Assembly: GCA_033675545.1 (NCBI GenBank)
Contig: JAWDGP010007240.1
Coordinates: 457,001 to 521,000, forward strand
Source: Elysia crispata
Lineage: Eukaryota; Mollusca; Gastropoda; Plakobranchidae
Direction: 5' to 3'
Length of the DNA: 64,000 nt
Numbering within the stretch: position 1 is the stretch's first letter; the number at the start of each line of letters is the position of its first letter. The notes under the pieces are model-generated. The model worked only from the letters and a program-made list of their open reading frames with translations. It did not search any database and was not told the origin of the DNA. This document shows positions 35,101 to 50,509 of this stretch, in pieces. Made by a program: the position numbers and the translations under genes.

Positions 35101-37535
35101 GCATCGCTAGCTGTCACCATGTAACCCTTGCATAACTGTTACTTTCTCTGTGGGAGGACTAACATGTTTGCAAAAAGCGATAATGGAAATTATGTTGGTC
35201 AGTCTAAAAATATACAGTCGAGCTAAGGACCTGTTAGCCCTGTCTGCAAAATCTCAAAAATGTTGAAAATGAAAACTGTAAGAAGCTTACAAAATTAAAA
35301 TGGATAATTTATTAATATATGTCTTATTTACTAACAATTATATTGAAAGTTTGTAACTCAAAGGGCATTCCTCTCTTATATTTAGGTAATTCTTTTACAA
35401 AACTCCTGAAAAGTTTTTCTCAATGCTACAGAAACCCTGTTTAAGTGATAAGAAATGAAAATCTCCTCGCCGGGCGCTTTTGCTCAAATTTAACTTCTTA
35501 AATCTATGAATTGACCCTGAGCAATACATCTGAGCCTACCTTTGGGATAATGTAATCCAAATGATATGGATAGAGTTCCTCAAATAAATTAAATGTAATT
35601 TTTTCAAAGGAAATACTCAGGGAACAAAGTGCCATGAACAATGGAAACCTCTCAAAAACGGAAGTCTGATAATTCGAATTTGTCATAAACCAAATTTTGC
35701 AAGATGATAGGTTATTTTTTTCTCTTTGGCCTTGTTAGAATCGGACTGGTATTTCTAAGTCTTTCTGATTTGATTCTCTTAATTCAAGGTAGATACCATC
35801 CCATAAGGCATCACAAAAGTGCTACATGCATCTCTCAAGCAGCAAGCAATGTTAATCACTGCCCAAGAAAGGCTGATCAGTGCGCTAACAAAGCAAGAAG
35901 GGAGCGTACGCACTAACGATCAAGTGTCAGTAGCACATCTGTACAAATACTGATAGCAACATGGGATAGGGGAAGGGGAGATTGCTGGTTGTAGACACAG
36001 TACACACTCACTCAGCGAGTCATAGATTCAGTTATACCCATTTTTGTAATTCAAATAGTCTTATTTCGCAGATTTCATCCATTCCCATACAATTCGAATT
36101 ACAAGGTTTCCACTGTATTTAAACGTTAGATAGCTGCGTTAAACAATTTTATTTCATATTATTATATTTTATTAAGAATGGGGATTTTAGTTCTTGAATT
36201 TGAACCCCAAAGTGTGATTGTTGCCATAATAGTGGCATTTTTTTTTTTTGATTTCGCAAATGTTATTTGTATTTCTATGACCCAAGGGGTAATTTAGTCA
36301 TGTTATGAAAATTCTACGTGAGGACTAGCCTCGAGAGCCTCGGTGGGAACTGTATGTAAGATCTGCTGGCCACATAGTAAGTCAAATTTCCTTTCATATT
36401 TTCTTTTTCCTTATTTTTTTTTGAATAGCTTAACAGTAAAATCCAATATTATGAGCAGGATTCATATTTTATGCAAGAGGGCTACAGCAGTATCTGCACA
36501 TGTGTGCTCTTTCAAAAATAGGTCAAATATAAAGTTAATCAGAGACATGGGAAAAAAACATATTTGTTCTGGTGATTTCCAGATAAAATTGTAAAAATTT
36601 ACATATTGATTTGCATGACAACCTGGAGATAGTTCTCTATGTTTTGATTTAAAAAGATATTGAGTTTGGGCCGTGAAAGTCATTAAATGGAGTAAAGTCA
36701 AAATTTGTTTTAAAATCTATGTGGGAACGGTTTTAGCAAATCCATTGCATACACAAGTATAACAAGCATTATATACCTGTTGGGCTATTATTGCTACCAA
36801 TATTAGCTGTAGCTTTGGAGATATGGATCAGTTATTCAATTGAAGGATGTGAAGTTAAATGATACATGTACAAACATGCTGTGGGCATCTGATTTGATGC
36901 TAGGAGTATCCACCCCTTACTATGATTGTTCTGTTGTGCCAGCACTCTGGGTGAGGAGAAATGATGAATCATCCCTTCTCCTCACATCAGAAAGATCAAT
37001 ATCTCTTAGTTTCTTTTAATTTTAATACGATGGGTTCTGCCTCAGAACTTGGGTCTTTTGAAACAAGAAAAACGGGCTCTATGGCAAACTTCACATAGGG
37101 GCTTCACTCAACATTTTTAAAGATCATGAAAATCTGTTGCCATGTCCATGTAAACAGCACTGACAAGGAAAGAGGCTCTCAACTCCTTGAATTAACCAAC
37201 AGAGAATTAGAAGACATGTTCTTAGCAATGCTAAATTAAGATAAAAAGTTGTTTCACAGCAAAAACTGGCTCACTTATAAATTGGGTTCTAAGGCATCAG
37301 GTTTTCAAATGGAGTCCAATATATGGATAGTTCTCTTTAACTGTACAATATGACATGGCTTAGGTAAATAATAATAAAATTGTTACACTGAAGTAATGTA
37401 GATGTAAATCAAGTAGCAGAACAAACAAGATTTGAGAAAGTTAAGTGGCTGCTGTTTTGTGATTGATGCAAACTTATTAATCCTTGTTTTTTTTTCCCAA
37501 TGTCTTCCTCTTGCAGCCATCCTCACGAGCAGTAG
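20048..37535 (+). CDS. BSG/NPTN-like: Basigin/neuroplastin-like three-Ig membrane glycoprotein (9 coding exons)
   Basis: Joining nine exons (20048-20123, 21505-21637, 21922-22103, 23719-23892, 26173-26259, 28438-28535, 31414-31609, 33210-33312, 37517-37535) gives 1,068 nt, 355 residues. Every junction has AG/GT borders and a continuous frame (intron phases 1,2,1,1,1,0,1,2). Residues 1-25 form a signal peptide. Ig1 (about 27-128) has C50, W64 and C111. Ig2 (about 133-217) has C149 and W162 but lacks the usual second Cys. Ig3 (about 221-315) has C241, W253 and C295. A helix at 318-341 begins WLWPFLGIIAQ, followed by EKFKKKDD and a six-residue end. Five N-glycosylation sequons lie at N142, N180, N201, N207 and N303. 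The WPFLG helix and the G-x-PHP motif in Ig3 are hallmarks of basigin/neuroplastin/embigin. Those proteins sit in the plasma membrane, act in adhesion and chaperone monocarboxylate transporters or Ca-ATPases; that role here is inferred. The start is the first of two adjacent ATGs after an AG acceptor, so an upstream non-coding exon is likely. Confidence 0.88.
21505..21637 (+). CDS. Ig gene exon 2 (first half of Ig1)
   Basis: The acceptor is ATCTCACCAG and the donor GTAAGT. It encodes ELTVRIEPSARKLLVPEGS, then the B-strand Cys (FICIV, C50) and the core Trp (IKWVR, W64). The intron after it splits Ig1, as is common in this superfamily. Confidence 0.87.
21922..22103 (+). CDS. Ig gene exon 3 (second half of Ig1)
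   Basis: The acceptor is AATTTTTCAG and the donor G/GTTAGA. It encodes the E-F strands (TTVELTVDKF, then HQGTFGC with C111) and ends AAIEVSTIT. It joins in frame to exon 2 through a split ATA codon. Confidence 0.87.
22687..22830. repeat. 73-bp tandem duplication in intron 3
   Basis: ATAGTCAATGCAAATAGG and a following TATCTTAATCTAG...GATTATTAAGATC block occur twice in a row, offset about 73 bp. Each copy contains an imperfect inverted repeat (CTTAAT/ATTAAG). Confidence 0.75.
23719..23892 (+). CDS. Ig gene exon 4 (most of Ig2)
   Basis: The acceptor is ATTTGCACAG and the donor G/GTATGA. It encodes ETKPEAVYYFGNDT, C149 (KLYCKAS), W162 (QHWLK) and the E-strand SLSILKL. A second AG acceptor (CACCTTCACAG at 23,688) lies 30 nt upstream in the same frame and would add ten mostly hydrophobic residues. 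Confidence 0.85.
26173..26259 (+). CDS. Ig gene exon 5 (end of Ig2)
   Basis: The acceptor is TGATGTCTACAG and the donor G/GTTTGA (weak). It encodes DRDDAGDY, the classic F-strand lead-in, but continues MAR where a Cys is expected at residue 198. A Cys appears later, in TYDCVV (C212). Two sequons (NLT, NKT) are present. Small phase 1-1 exon. Confidence 0.83.
26542..27899 (+). mobile_element. Decayed hAT-like DNA transposon in intron 5
   Basis: The ends are perfect 15-bp inverted repeats, CAGGGTTCCCACTCA at the left and its complement at the right. This CAGGG start is typical of hAT elements. Total length is 1,358 bp. Flanks share TTAAT but not a clean 8-bp target duplication. Inside, around 27,110-27,270, two overlapping frames show YWLK...HEALC and CRKTFDNKPVG...H. 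These resemble the zinc-finger head of hAT transposases, broken by a frameshift near 27,185. A further frame to 27,462 (WELDHVLSSADYLY...) is probably more transposase debris. It is too short and too broken to be autonomous. Confidence 0.7.
27086..27462 (+). pseudogene. Transposase remnant (frameshifted) inside the hAT-like element
   Basis: Two + frames overlap here. The first (from 27,086) gives KGSLFKYWLKTCEIRHEALC, and the second picks up the Cys/His pattern (CRKTFDN, then H). Together they suggest a BED/hAT-type zinc-binding module of the W-L...A-x-C-x2-C...G...H kind. No catalytic core is visible. I rate the family call as moderate because it rests on a short motif. Confidence 0.5.
28438..28535 (+). 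CDS. Ig gene exon 6 (first part of Ig3)
   Basis: The acceptor is GTTTGTGTCAG and the donor AAG/GTATGT. It encodes AGPLVLDMAKSINKDEGESV, C241 (DIKCEV) and GWPHPK. The phase-0 intron after K250 splits Ig3. Confidence 0.87.
31414..31609 (+). CDS. Ig gene exon 7 (rest of Ig3)
   Basis: The acceptor is TTTATTATGCAG and the donor G/GTCAGT. It encodes VTWLKND with W253, the E-strand LTISNLKYEDEG, then MYTC with C295 and a sequon at N303. It ends IKLRVK, the strand that leads into the membrane stalk in basigin-type proteins. Confidence 0.9.
33210..33312 (+). CDS. Ig gene exon 8 (transmembrane helix)
   Basis: A long T-tract precedes CCCCTCAG, and the donor is AG/GTTTGT. It encodes DKLAWLWPFLGIIAQIIVL, then VLLIVAFEKFKKKDD. 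The WPFLGI block matches the basigin/neuroplastin helix. The residue at position 330 is Gln (codon 33251-33253), where vertebrate family members carry Glu. Confidence 0.9.
37517..37535 (+). CDS. Ig gene exon 9 (C-terminal end and stop)
   Basis: The acceptor is CTTCCTCTTGCAG. In the frame set by exon 8 it encodes only SHPHEQ before TAG at 37533-37535, giving a very short cytoplasmic tail. It is the first strong acceptor after 33,312 that closes the frame quickly, but an alternative last exon elsewhere in the 4.2-kb intron cannot be excluded. Confidence 0.65.
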
Positions 37536-38195
37536 AAGAAGGAATCTAAACTGCTGACAATTTCTCTCACCACATACTATAGGATTTTTTCTTTACACAT
37601 TATTGTATACTGAGTGTAGTCAGTATGGCATAATTGTTCATAAACTAGATTCGTTAGATTGGTTTGTCTGCCTCTTTTTGTTATTATTCTGTGTGGATAT
37701 GTATGTCTATGATCGGTGCTGTCATTATTGAAGTTTTTGTATTGAGCAGATCTGTTCTTGCAACCTAACAGTTGTTCCAATTTCTATTTAAGAATGATTA
37801 AATCTGTTTCCAAGTTTCTGTTAAGTTTTATTTTGCTCAATTTCTTTGGGGCTTTTTTATATGCTATAGAAAACCTTAGATTACAATGTAGTGGAAAGAT
37901 GATATTAAGTAACCAATCTCACTTCATTCAATGATGAAACATGAATTTCTTATTATATTATTTGTTTACGTTCATGATTTGACAAAAATTTCTACTTATT
38001 TTGTTTTCTTTGAAAGATTGTCTATGGTTGTTTGTCTGAAACTTAAATCATTCACTTACTAGGATTCTAGGTCCAGATGACTGGAATGACAGAATTTTCA
38101 AATTCATTTTTGTTTGCCTCGTGTGCCTAAAATTTTGATAGTTTTGAGAAGAAATATTAGATCTTTAAATTTTTGTAATGTTGGGAGGAAATAAA
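37536..38195 (+). other. Probable 3' UTR of the Ig gene
   Basis: AT-rich sequence directly after the stop, with no further exon-like borders. Possible polyadenylation signals are ATTAAA at 37,797 and AATAAA at 38,190. Later AATAAA sites at 40,266 and 41,043 would allow a longer UTR spanning the compound microsatellite. Which is used cannot be read from sequence alone. Confidence 0.4.
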
Positions 38196-38274
38196 AGAGA
38201 AAATGGTGAAACAAAATTTGTCACATTTCCTGGTCCAAGCCCGCATCAGAATATGCAATATTTGAAACTAGAAC

Positions 38275-43080
<4,806 letters not shown>

Positions 43081-43084
43081 CCAG

Positions 43085-43155
43085 CCAAGATTCGATCCTC
43101 GGATGTCTGGTTCACAGACTCAGATCCTAGCGGCTGTATCATCACGCCACAGGCT
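43085..43155 (-). repeat. tRNA-like sequence, probable SINE head or tRNA relic
   Basis: Read on the minus strand, a box-A-like GTGGCGTGATGATACAGC is followed at tRNA spacing by a box-B-like AGGATCGAATCT. Between them GTCT-GTGAACC-AGAC can fold as an anticodon arm with T33 and anticodon GAA. The acceptor stem does not pair well, so this is not a working tRNA by eye. A tRNA-derived SINE fragment is the likeliest explanation. Confidence 0.4.
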
Positions 43156-45187
43156 TCACTTAACAGACATTTTAAGACACTCGTGAGATTTCTGGAAGAC
43201 ACAATGCTCATGAAATACATCTTTGGTTAATTAACCATCTTTTTTTTATGATTATATGAAGCTGGATATTAATTAAAGAAAATATGATGGTTACTACAAC
43301 TGAAAAAATACTATCTTCAAATTTGAAATATGTAATAGAAAAGTAATGAATGAAAATTTAGTAACAACTTTGATGTGGCTGGTCACATGTTGTGCATATT
43401 TCAAATCTAAACAAAAGAAAGAATATGATAGGTGTTTTTGAGACTATTTTTTACTTGTTTAAATATACAATTTACAACAATTATGATGGTTTGGGAGTAC
43501 TAACACAGTGCAGGTGTGTTTTATCATCCACAACACCAGGAAAATAATGTTACCAAGCAGAATCGTTTCCTTCCCCCACTTTTCCGGTGTCCTCCGATCA
43601 CGTATGATTTGTAGAATAAGCTGCTTATTAAGGCAATCTGTCTAGACGAATAATTTTGTAAGAATGATGCTCTGACACACACACGCACAAATTCCCATAA
43701 TTGTAAAGTTCAAGGTTGTAAAAAGTATAACCTCATTACAGTGTCAGAAAAAAAGGGGGAAAATGGATAAAAGGGAAAAACAAAAAACAACCTCATAAAT
43801 ACATGTATAAAGAAAGTTAACACAGCGGTTTGCGATTGTTAAACATCATGCAGAATTTAAAATCTATTCCAAAAGTTTCTAAGTCTCTTTGCACTCAGTA
43901 CAACGCTAGTACTGTAGAAATAAAAAATAAAACAGGGGAAAGTCTAAACAAGATTTTATTTTATAAAACGTGAACGGAAGTTTCGAATATTTAACCAATT
44001 TGACTTTCTCTGAGATGGTAAAACATGATACATACACAGTCTATGCAAAACAATCTAAGACTAATTAAGACAAAGTCATAAGAACATAATTGAATAGCAA
44101 CCTGCTTTAAACTGACGAATTAAATGCAAATTTATGTGATTTTACGAACTAATACTGCACGCTTCAGAATTCTACAAGTCAAAAAAAAAAAAAATCTCAA
44201 GAACACAGTATGATTGGTTGAGGATAACTATGAGCCTTTCTGAAGTAGTGTCAGCTCGAAAGAAACATGCAGTAAAATTTCGGTTTGAATCAATAACGTA
44301 GCGTTAGATAAGAAGAGATGCGTCGTGCGCTTAGAGTTCTATCTCCAAAATCTTCGATAGAGAACACAGCAGTGAGCAAACGCTGTGAGGCCTTGCGATG
44401 TTCTGGGTGACTGGTGGAACAGTTTAGTTATATAGGGAACAAAATAATGCGGTGTGATGGTTAGAGAAACCTCTGCAGAGCCTGTGGATATGATCCGATT
44501 GAAAGAAAAAGGTTAACCACGTATGATACACAACTTTGACTCCTCAATGACACACTTGTCATGGAACTTGAATCGAAAGTTGGTTGTTTCTAATGTTGCA
44601 ACCACTGTAAGCGATTATCCCTACAGGGCCGCAACAGCTTACCAGAGCCTGGGGATGGGACTCCTTCATTTCCGCCCACCAGAGGCAACAGTTCAGAGCA
44701 ATATCGCTCCACTCGCACAGTCTCTTCGGCTCCCGTCAAGCTTAAGCCAAGGTCTGGTTAGATCTATGAGCTCCGACTAGTGTTCTCTGAACGGTCATTC
44801 CACAATAGTTCTACCGACAGAGCTATCCGAGCCCTTGTCCAAAGTTGGAATCCGTTGCACGCATCGAAGTAATTGTTTATTTTATTTCTATTGTAGCATT
44901 ATACTTAAAGTTTTGGCGACATCAAAACCATAACCTTAGGGGACAAACTGATGTGAAGGTCTAAGAGAATATGGATATCTCTAAGTTTAATGAAATAATT
45001 GTTCAATCATCCTCATGGCAAAAGCTAGTGGCGCCGCTTTCACGTTAGCTGTGGTAGTTGCAGATTAAATACATACCATTAGCTTAGAAATATTGTTACA
45101 TAGGGTTCCAACAGATTTTCTAGTGTGATGCTTTGTTATGTTAATCATCATAATAATAATAATTATTACAACCCAACATCAGCAGCA

Positions 45188-45213
45188 AAAACAACAACAA
45201 CAACAACAACATC

Positions 45214-45291
<78 letters not shown>
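45188..45291. repeat. Compound (CAA)n-(TAA)n microsatellite
   Basis: About seven CAA units, then about 25 ATA/TAA units with one short interruption at the junction. Confidence 0.97.
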
Positions 45292-45534
45292 TCTCTATAG
45301 ATAATGTACAAAGGCAATTTGGCATTAAGTTGTAACTTGCCCCTAAGATTGGATTAAAAGGAAAAGGTGAATGTGCGAACTACTTCCTGTAAGCACAGCT
45401 GGGCAGAGGTAGCAGGATTGAATCTGAATGTACTTCCTGCAATGTAGGCGGCGGCAGATCTAAAGCCGTCTGGAATTGATATGTACAGAGGAAGATCTAA
45501 GTACAAGCATCTAAAAAAATTGCTTGGAAATAGA

Positions 45535-45700
45535 TTCTAGATCTAGGGCCAAGATATTCATGGCTGCTAAAATCAAATCAAAACAATGTTAAGATCTAAA
45601 TTTCGATAGATCTAGATCTTGCTTTTCACCTTAAAATTTCATAGGATTTAAGATCTAGATCTAGATTTTGTTTAGAATTATCACGATATCTAGATTCTAG
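45535..45700. repeat. Cluster of TCTAGATC/AGATCTAG motifs
   Basis: Another cluster of the motif described at 13.2 kb, with about seven occurrences and no clear borders. Confidence 0.75.
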
Positions 45701-45844
45701 GCAACGATAGACAGGCGGAGGCCTATATCTGGATTTTGTAAGTAAAAGTATAGATAAAAAGACCATTTATAAGCCTATTAAATACACACACACCCCAGCA
45801 CCGGAAAATTGACGCCAGGGTTCGTAAAACCGGGTTTTCAGCTT

Positions 45845-45850
45845 ATGATA

Positions 45851-45920
<70 letters not shown>

Positions 45921-45982
45921 GAAGAAGAAGAAGAAGAAGAAAAGTGGTGAGATTGACGACGACGACGACGACGAAGACGACG

Positions 45983-46076
<94 letters not shown>

Positions 46077-46118
46077 ATTCAACAACAACAACAACAACAA
46101 CAACAGCAGCAACAACAA
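45845..46118. repeat. Five-part trinucleotide microsatellite mosaic
   Basis: Consecutive blocks of ATA/ATG, GAA, GAC, TAC (about 35 units) and CAA/CAG, with a short unique bridge (AAAGTGGTGAGATT) after the GAA block. One + frame reads poly-Ile, poly-Arg, poly-Thr, but composition alone explains it. Confidence 0.97.
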
Positions 46119-47008
46119 AATTATGACAGAAAGGTTTTTATCTTAAATAAATAGTTTTGAAAGCCATGCACCATAACGAAGATATCAAGCTTCCGGTGCA
46201 GTTGATGAATTTCAGCAGAAAGCTGAGATCAGGCAGATTTTCTCACATTATTAATTTGCTCTTGTACCCGTATCTGCACTTCCGATAGATGAAAGCAACG
46301 ACAGGGACAAACAATTCATAACATTGGTATTGTAGAAAAATCACAGTTGTACTGGGAAATTTCCTAATTCTTCACCAGCGGTATCTGGATTTAGGATTTG
46401 ATGGAAGTTTCGTGTAAATGTGGTTGAAATTGACAAATATGATATGGATTCTGCCTAGGCGAACAACGAAGCTCTATAGAATTCTTTGTCACATTCATTA
46501 TTTTGATTTTTCTTTGATGACTGCGTTAGCTTGTCAAAGCTGTTGGTTTAATTTCATATTTACATAGTCATTACATGCACCGGTTAAATGCTTGCATTTT
46601 TTTGGTTTGAAAAAAAAAAATAAAAAAAAATTGCAATTCAAAAATATGCTAGGCAAATTAATCTCAACGACTAATGGGTTTAGATCGCCATTTATGTTTG
46701 TACATTTCTCATAGATTTCTAAAAAACTACTTGCAAGCCGAGAACTTTTCACTAGAATTTATATCGACACCAAAAGTATGTCCGAAATATGTGCATCCTC
46801 AACTTTTATTCTCTCCAAGCTCTTCTACCTGATTCTGAGCTACCATTACCATATTTGTTTTATCGCTCTCTGAAATCCTCTTCCATGTCATAAGCTGCCT
46901 CCATCAAAACTCTTATATTTTATCTTTTTCATGTTTCGCTAGACTCCACAAAGGGTTTGGGTTCATTTCTACCCACCCCCTTGCGCTGGCGGTCGATGCT
47001 CTGTCAAG

Positions 47009-47234
47009 ACATGCCGCGGGCGACTCCGTGCTTGCCCAGACGCGACGTCGAGTTGTTGAGGAAGACCTACAGTACATGTTACACATACGTTGTACCTCCC
47101 AACTCTAGGCGCACATTTCAGACATGCCGCGGGCGACTCCGTGCTTGCCCAGACGCGACGTCGAGTTGTTGAGGAAGACCTACAGTACATGTTACACATA
47201 CATTGTACCTCCCAACTCTAGGCGCACATTTCAG
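47009..47234. repeat. 113-bp minisatellite, two copies
   Basis: The block from ACATGCCGCGGGCGACTCCG to GGCGCACATTTCAG is present twice head to tail with one or two differences. It is followed by a degenerate CAACTCC-type tract to about 47,325. Confidence 0.95.
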
Positions 47235-47364
47235 AACTCCTAACTGACAACCCACTACTCCTAACAATACTGACAACACACTACTACTAACTGACAGCTC
47301 ACAACTCCCAACTCCCAACTCTCAGATGAAAAACCGAGCATCCAGCTCCCTAGACTCATCACTA

Positions 47365-47744
47365 CACCAGGAAGGCGCTGTTTGTAAGAGATGCTCCTCT
47401 CTCTGTTTGGAAGATCTTTTCTGTTTCACTGGAAATCATACACCAGGAAGACGCTGTTTGTAAGAGATGCTCCTCTCTCTGTTAGGAAGATCATGTCTGT
47501 TTCACTAGAAATCATACACCAGGAAGGCGCTGTTTGTAAGAGATGCTCCTCTCTCTGTTTGGAAGATCATGTCTGTTTCACTGGAAATCATACACCAGGA
47601 AGGCGCTGTTTGTAAGAGATGCTCCTCTCTCTGTTAGGAAGATCTAATCTGTTTCACTGGAAATCATACACCAGGAAGGCGCTGTTTGTAAGAGATGCTC
47701 CTCTCTCTGTTAGGAAGATCTTTTCTGTTTCACTGGAAATCATA
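47365..47744. repeat. 76-bp minisatellite, five copies
   Basis: Units start CACCAGGAAGGCGCTGTTTG at 47365, 47441, 47517, 47593 and 47669. Differences are few (TTTGG/TTAGG, CTTTTC/CATGTC). The unit is not a multiple of three, so frames shift between copies. Confidence 0.97.
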
Positions 47745-48276
47745 CATCAGCGAACCTTTGCAAAATCTTTAAAGCCTTTTGATAGATTAAAAGCTGGACA
47801 TAGCTCATTTAAGGCAACCCAAAAACTATTGACTATTTGAAAAGAACAAAAACAACCCAACAGTGTTTGCAGTGTTTCCTTTCCCCTTCATTCCTGTTGA
47901 TGTATATCTTCTCGAGAGTCAACCCGCTCTCCACCTGTTGCCAGTGCGAGCGGACCCAGAGAAAGACCAGTGCAAAGACAAACACTGACCCTAGTCCAGA
48001 TGGTTAACCTTCGCGTTAGGAACGGTGACGGTAGATTTCATCCATCCGAGCCTGTTGCTGTTTTCCAAACTTTGCATCACCTGACCACGAGTCGAACCTT
48101 CACCTCATTTGAGATGATGATGGTTACCATTCTTTAGGCCGATGTGCGTTGCTATTTCAAATATAACGCCAAACAAGATATCTAGCTGATCTTTCAGTTA
48201 AAATCTTTGTGTCTTTGTCCAAAATCGGAATGTCGAACGCACCTGTTACGATCTCCCTGTCAGGGCGACTGGAGGC

Positions 48277-48433
<157 letters not shown>

Positions 48434-48639
48434 AGTAAAGAATGGGAAAGGCTTATGGAAACAGATGAAGAGAAAAATAGGGAGGGAAAGAAAGTTAGGC
48501 AGAGAGACAGCCCGTATTGAAGTTTTCAAGCCATGTATTGTAATTGAGTTGCAGGAGATTTATGATATATAGAATGTAGAGGCGACGCCCCAGGCTCGCC
48601 ACATCAGATCGCCCAACTCTGTAAGAATTCCACCCTTGG

Positions 48640-48712
48640 ACTGTAGGAATTCGAACCTCCCTCACCCCGCCGTCGAGCAGGCGTGTCTATCTAGCGAGCC
48701 ATCCAACTCTGA
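48640..48712 (-). repeat. tRNA-like sequence with box A and box B
   Basis: On the minus strand ATGGCTCGCTAGATAG (box-A-like) precedes GGAGGTTCGAATTCC, an almost perfect box B, at tRNA spacing. A GC-rich arm (CGCC...GGCG) lies between. Acceptor-stem pairing is not convincing. A tRNA-derived SINE or tRNA pseudogene is likely. Confidence 0.45.
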
Positions 48713-49314
48713 TCACACAGTAAAGTCCCCATACACCCCCACCCCTGCATATCAGATTTGTTGTCTAACTGCTACATATCCAGACGGGAGTGAAAACTCG
48801 GCCAGGAGGCAAGCTGGCCGTAACTTCCTCTTTTTTTGAGAATGCGATGAGATTGAGAGACGAAGCGGAAGAAGGATTGAAGGCGGCTACAAAAGGCGAC
48901 TCACCCACCTATAAAAGCAAACATGTTTTTTACATTAGGGCCAAGTTTACCGTCCCTTTCAGGCCGCTCGGGGAGTCAGGGCGCTTCTATTGATTGTCGG
49001 CCGTGAGTTGGCCACGCCTGCTGGCACCGGCCACAGGGTGCGGAGCACAGCGCAGGTCTCCGGGAATTATGGGAAATGGTTGAACACAGGGAGTGGCCAG
49101 GTTAGAGGCCAGTAGGGGGTGGATAAAATTATGAGGTACATGAGGGACAGGAAGATGGAAAAACAATTTAATAGTTGACTTTCAAGTTGGAGTCGCGTTG
49201 CACAGGGCAACATGCAAATTAATCTGGACTTACGTGACTCTCAGTCACAATAGCTGCCATAATAATCAATCGGTCATTACTGCTGAAATTAAGACCCGGA
49301 GTGATTTATGGATA

Positions 49315-49315
<1 letters not shown>

Positions 49316-49387
<72 letters not shown>
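49316..49387. repeat. (TTA)n microsatellite
   Basis: About 24 uninterrupted TTA units. Confidence 0.98.
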
Positions 49388-49388
<1 letters not shown>

Positions 49389-50509
49389 ATACTATGCTTT
49401 ACTGACTTAGCTAACTGTAGACATTCATTATTGTTTTTATAATTATCCTTCATTTTTAATTCAACTTTGTTCGTTAAAGCCATAACTAATCACTATGGAC
49501 AACGAGACAAAAAAAACAACAACAAACAAACAAAAAAACAACAACAAAAAACCAAAACAAAAAACAAAAACAAAAACAAAAAAATCCCCAGAAAATCTGA
49601 CGCCATTGATCCAGCTAGAGACAAGGAGTCACAGGATGCGTCACTGCCGCACCATTTTCTCTTTGCTATTATCAGAATGACGCTTCAGCTAGTCCACGAT
49701 GATGCCACAAACCTCTCCATACAGACAACTGATTCTCTCATTCAAAACAAAACGCTTTTTGATACAGGCCATTCGTTCCTGGTGACTTCACAAAGACGAG
49801 CGGATACCCTGGCAAACAACTAGCGTTGACGCCGCCATAAAGTCTGCACAGACCACCAGTGACCGCTAGTCCAAATCCTCTCTGGTTCTCACCGCTCCTC
49901 GGCGGTGCAGGTACAAGGGAGTGGCGTGGACGAGCGTCATTGTCAGGCTAGCAGGCATTTAAACCACTCGTCAAAAGAATGGCATTTAAAGAGCATGGTT
50001 TTTGAATTATGGCAACAATTACTCTTCTCATTTAGTTATCAGAAGAAAAATTGCTCTGTTGACAGGAGCAGTGTTACACCATCATAATTATCCACCGCGA
50101 CATTTTTTCCATACATTTTGCCACTTTCAGGGAATCATAGATTTAGTAGATTCAACAAAATCTTGTAGTAGTATATCTTGCCTGAGGTACAAAAACTTGT
50201 TTTGCTGTTGCTGCGCGCAGAAAAGATTTATGTGGCCTCTCTGATTAATGCCATGGAAACCATGAACCCAGTTCTCACTTCTCGCGAATGAATTCGATGA
50301 GGCGAGACGCCTTTGTTTCATGGTGGAGCAATCTAAAAGGGCCCAAATCTATCTCACTGACTGGTCTCACTCTCGGTAGGAGCAGGTTCAAACCCTGACA
50401 ATAGGTCTGCAAGCGAGTTCTTTCCTCACCGCTCATCCAACTCATGTATTGAAATGATGACCAAAAGCTTGTAGCGCAGCTCACATCATTATTGTGGTAT
50501 AAAGTACGA

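Noticed and set aside
44523-44780. 85-codon + frame with balanced composition
   Set aside because: No recognised motif, and no convincing start or splice signals. Length is compatible with chance.
45809-46126. 105-codon frame with poly-Ile, poly-Arg, poly-Thr
   Set aside because: Pure translation of trinucleotide microsatellites.
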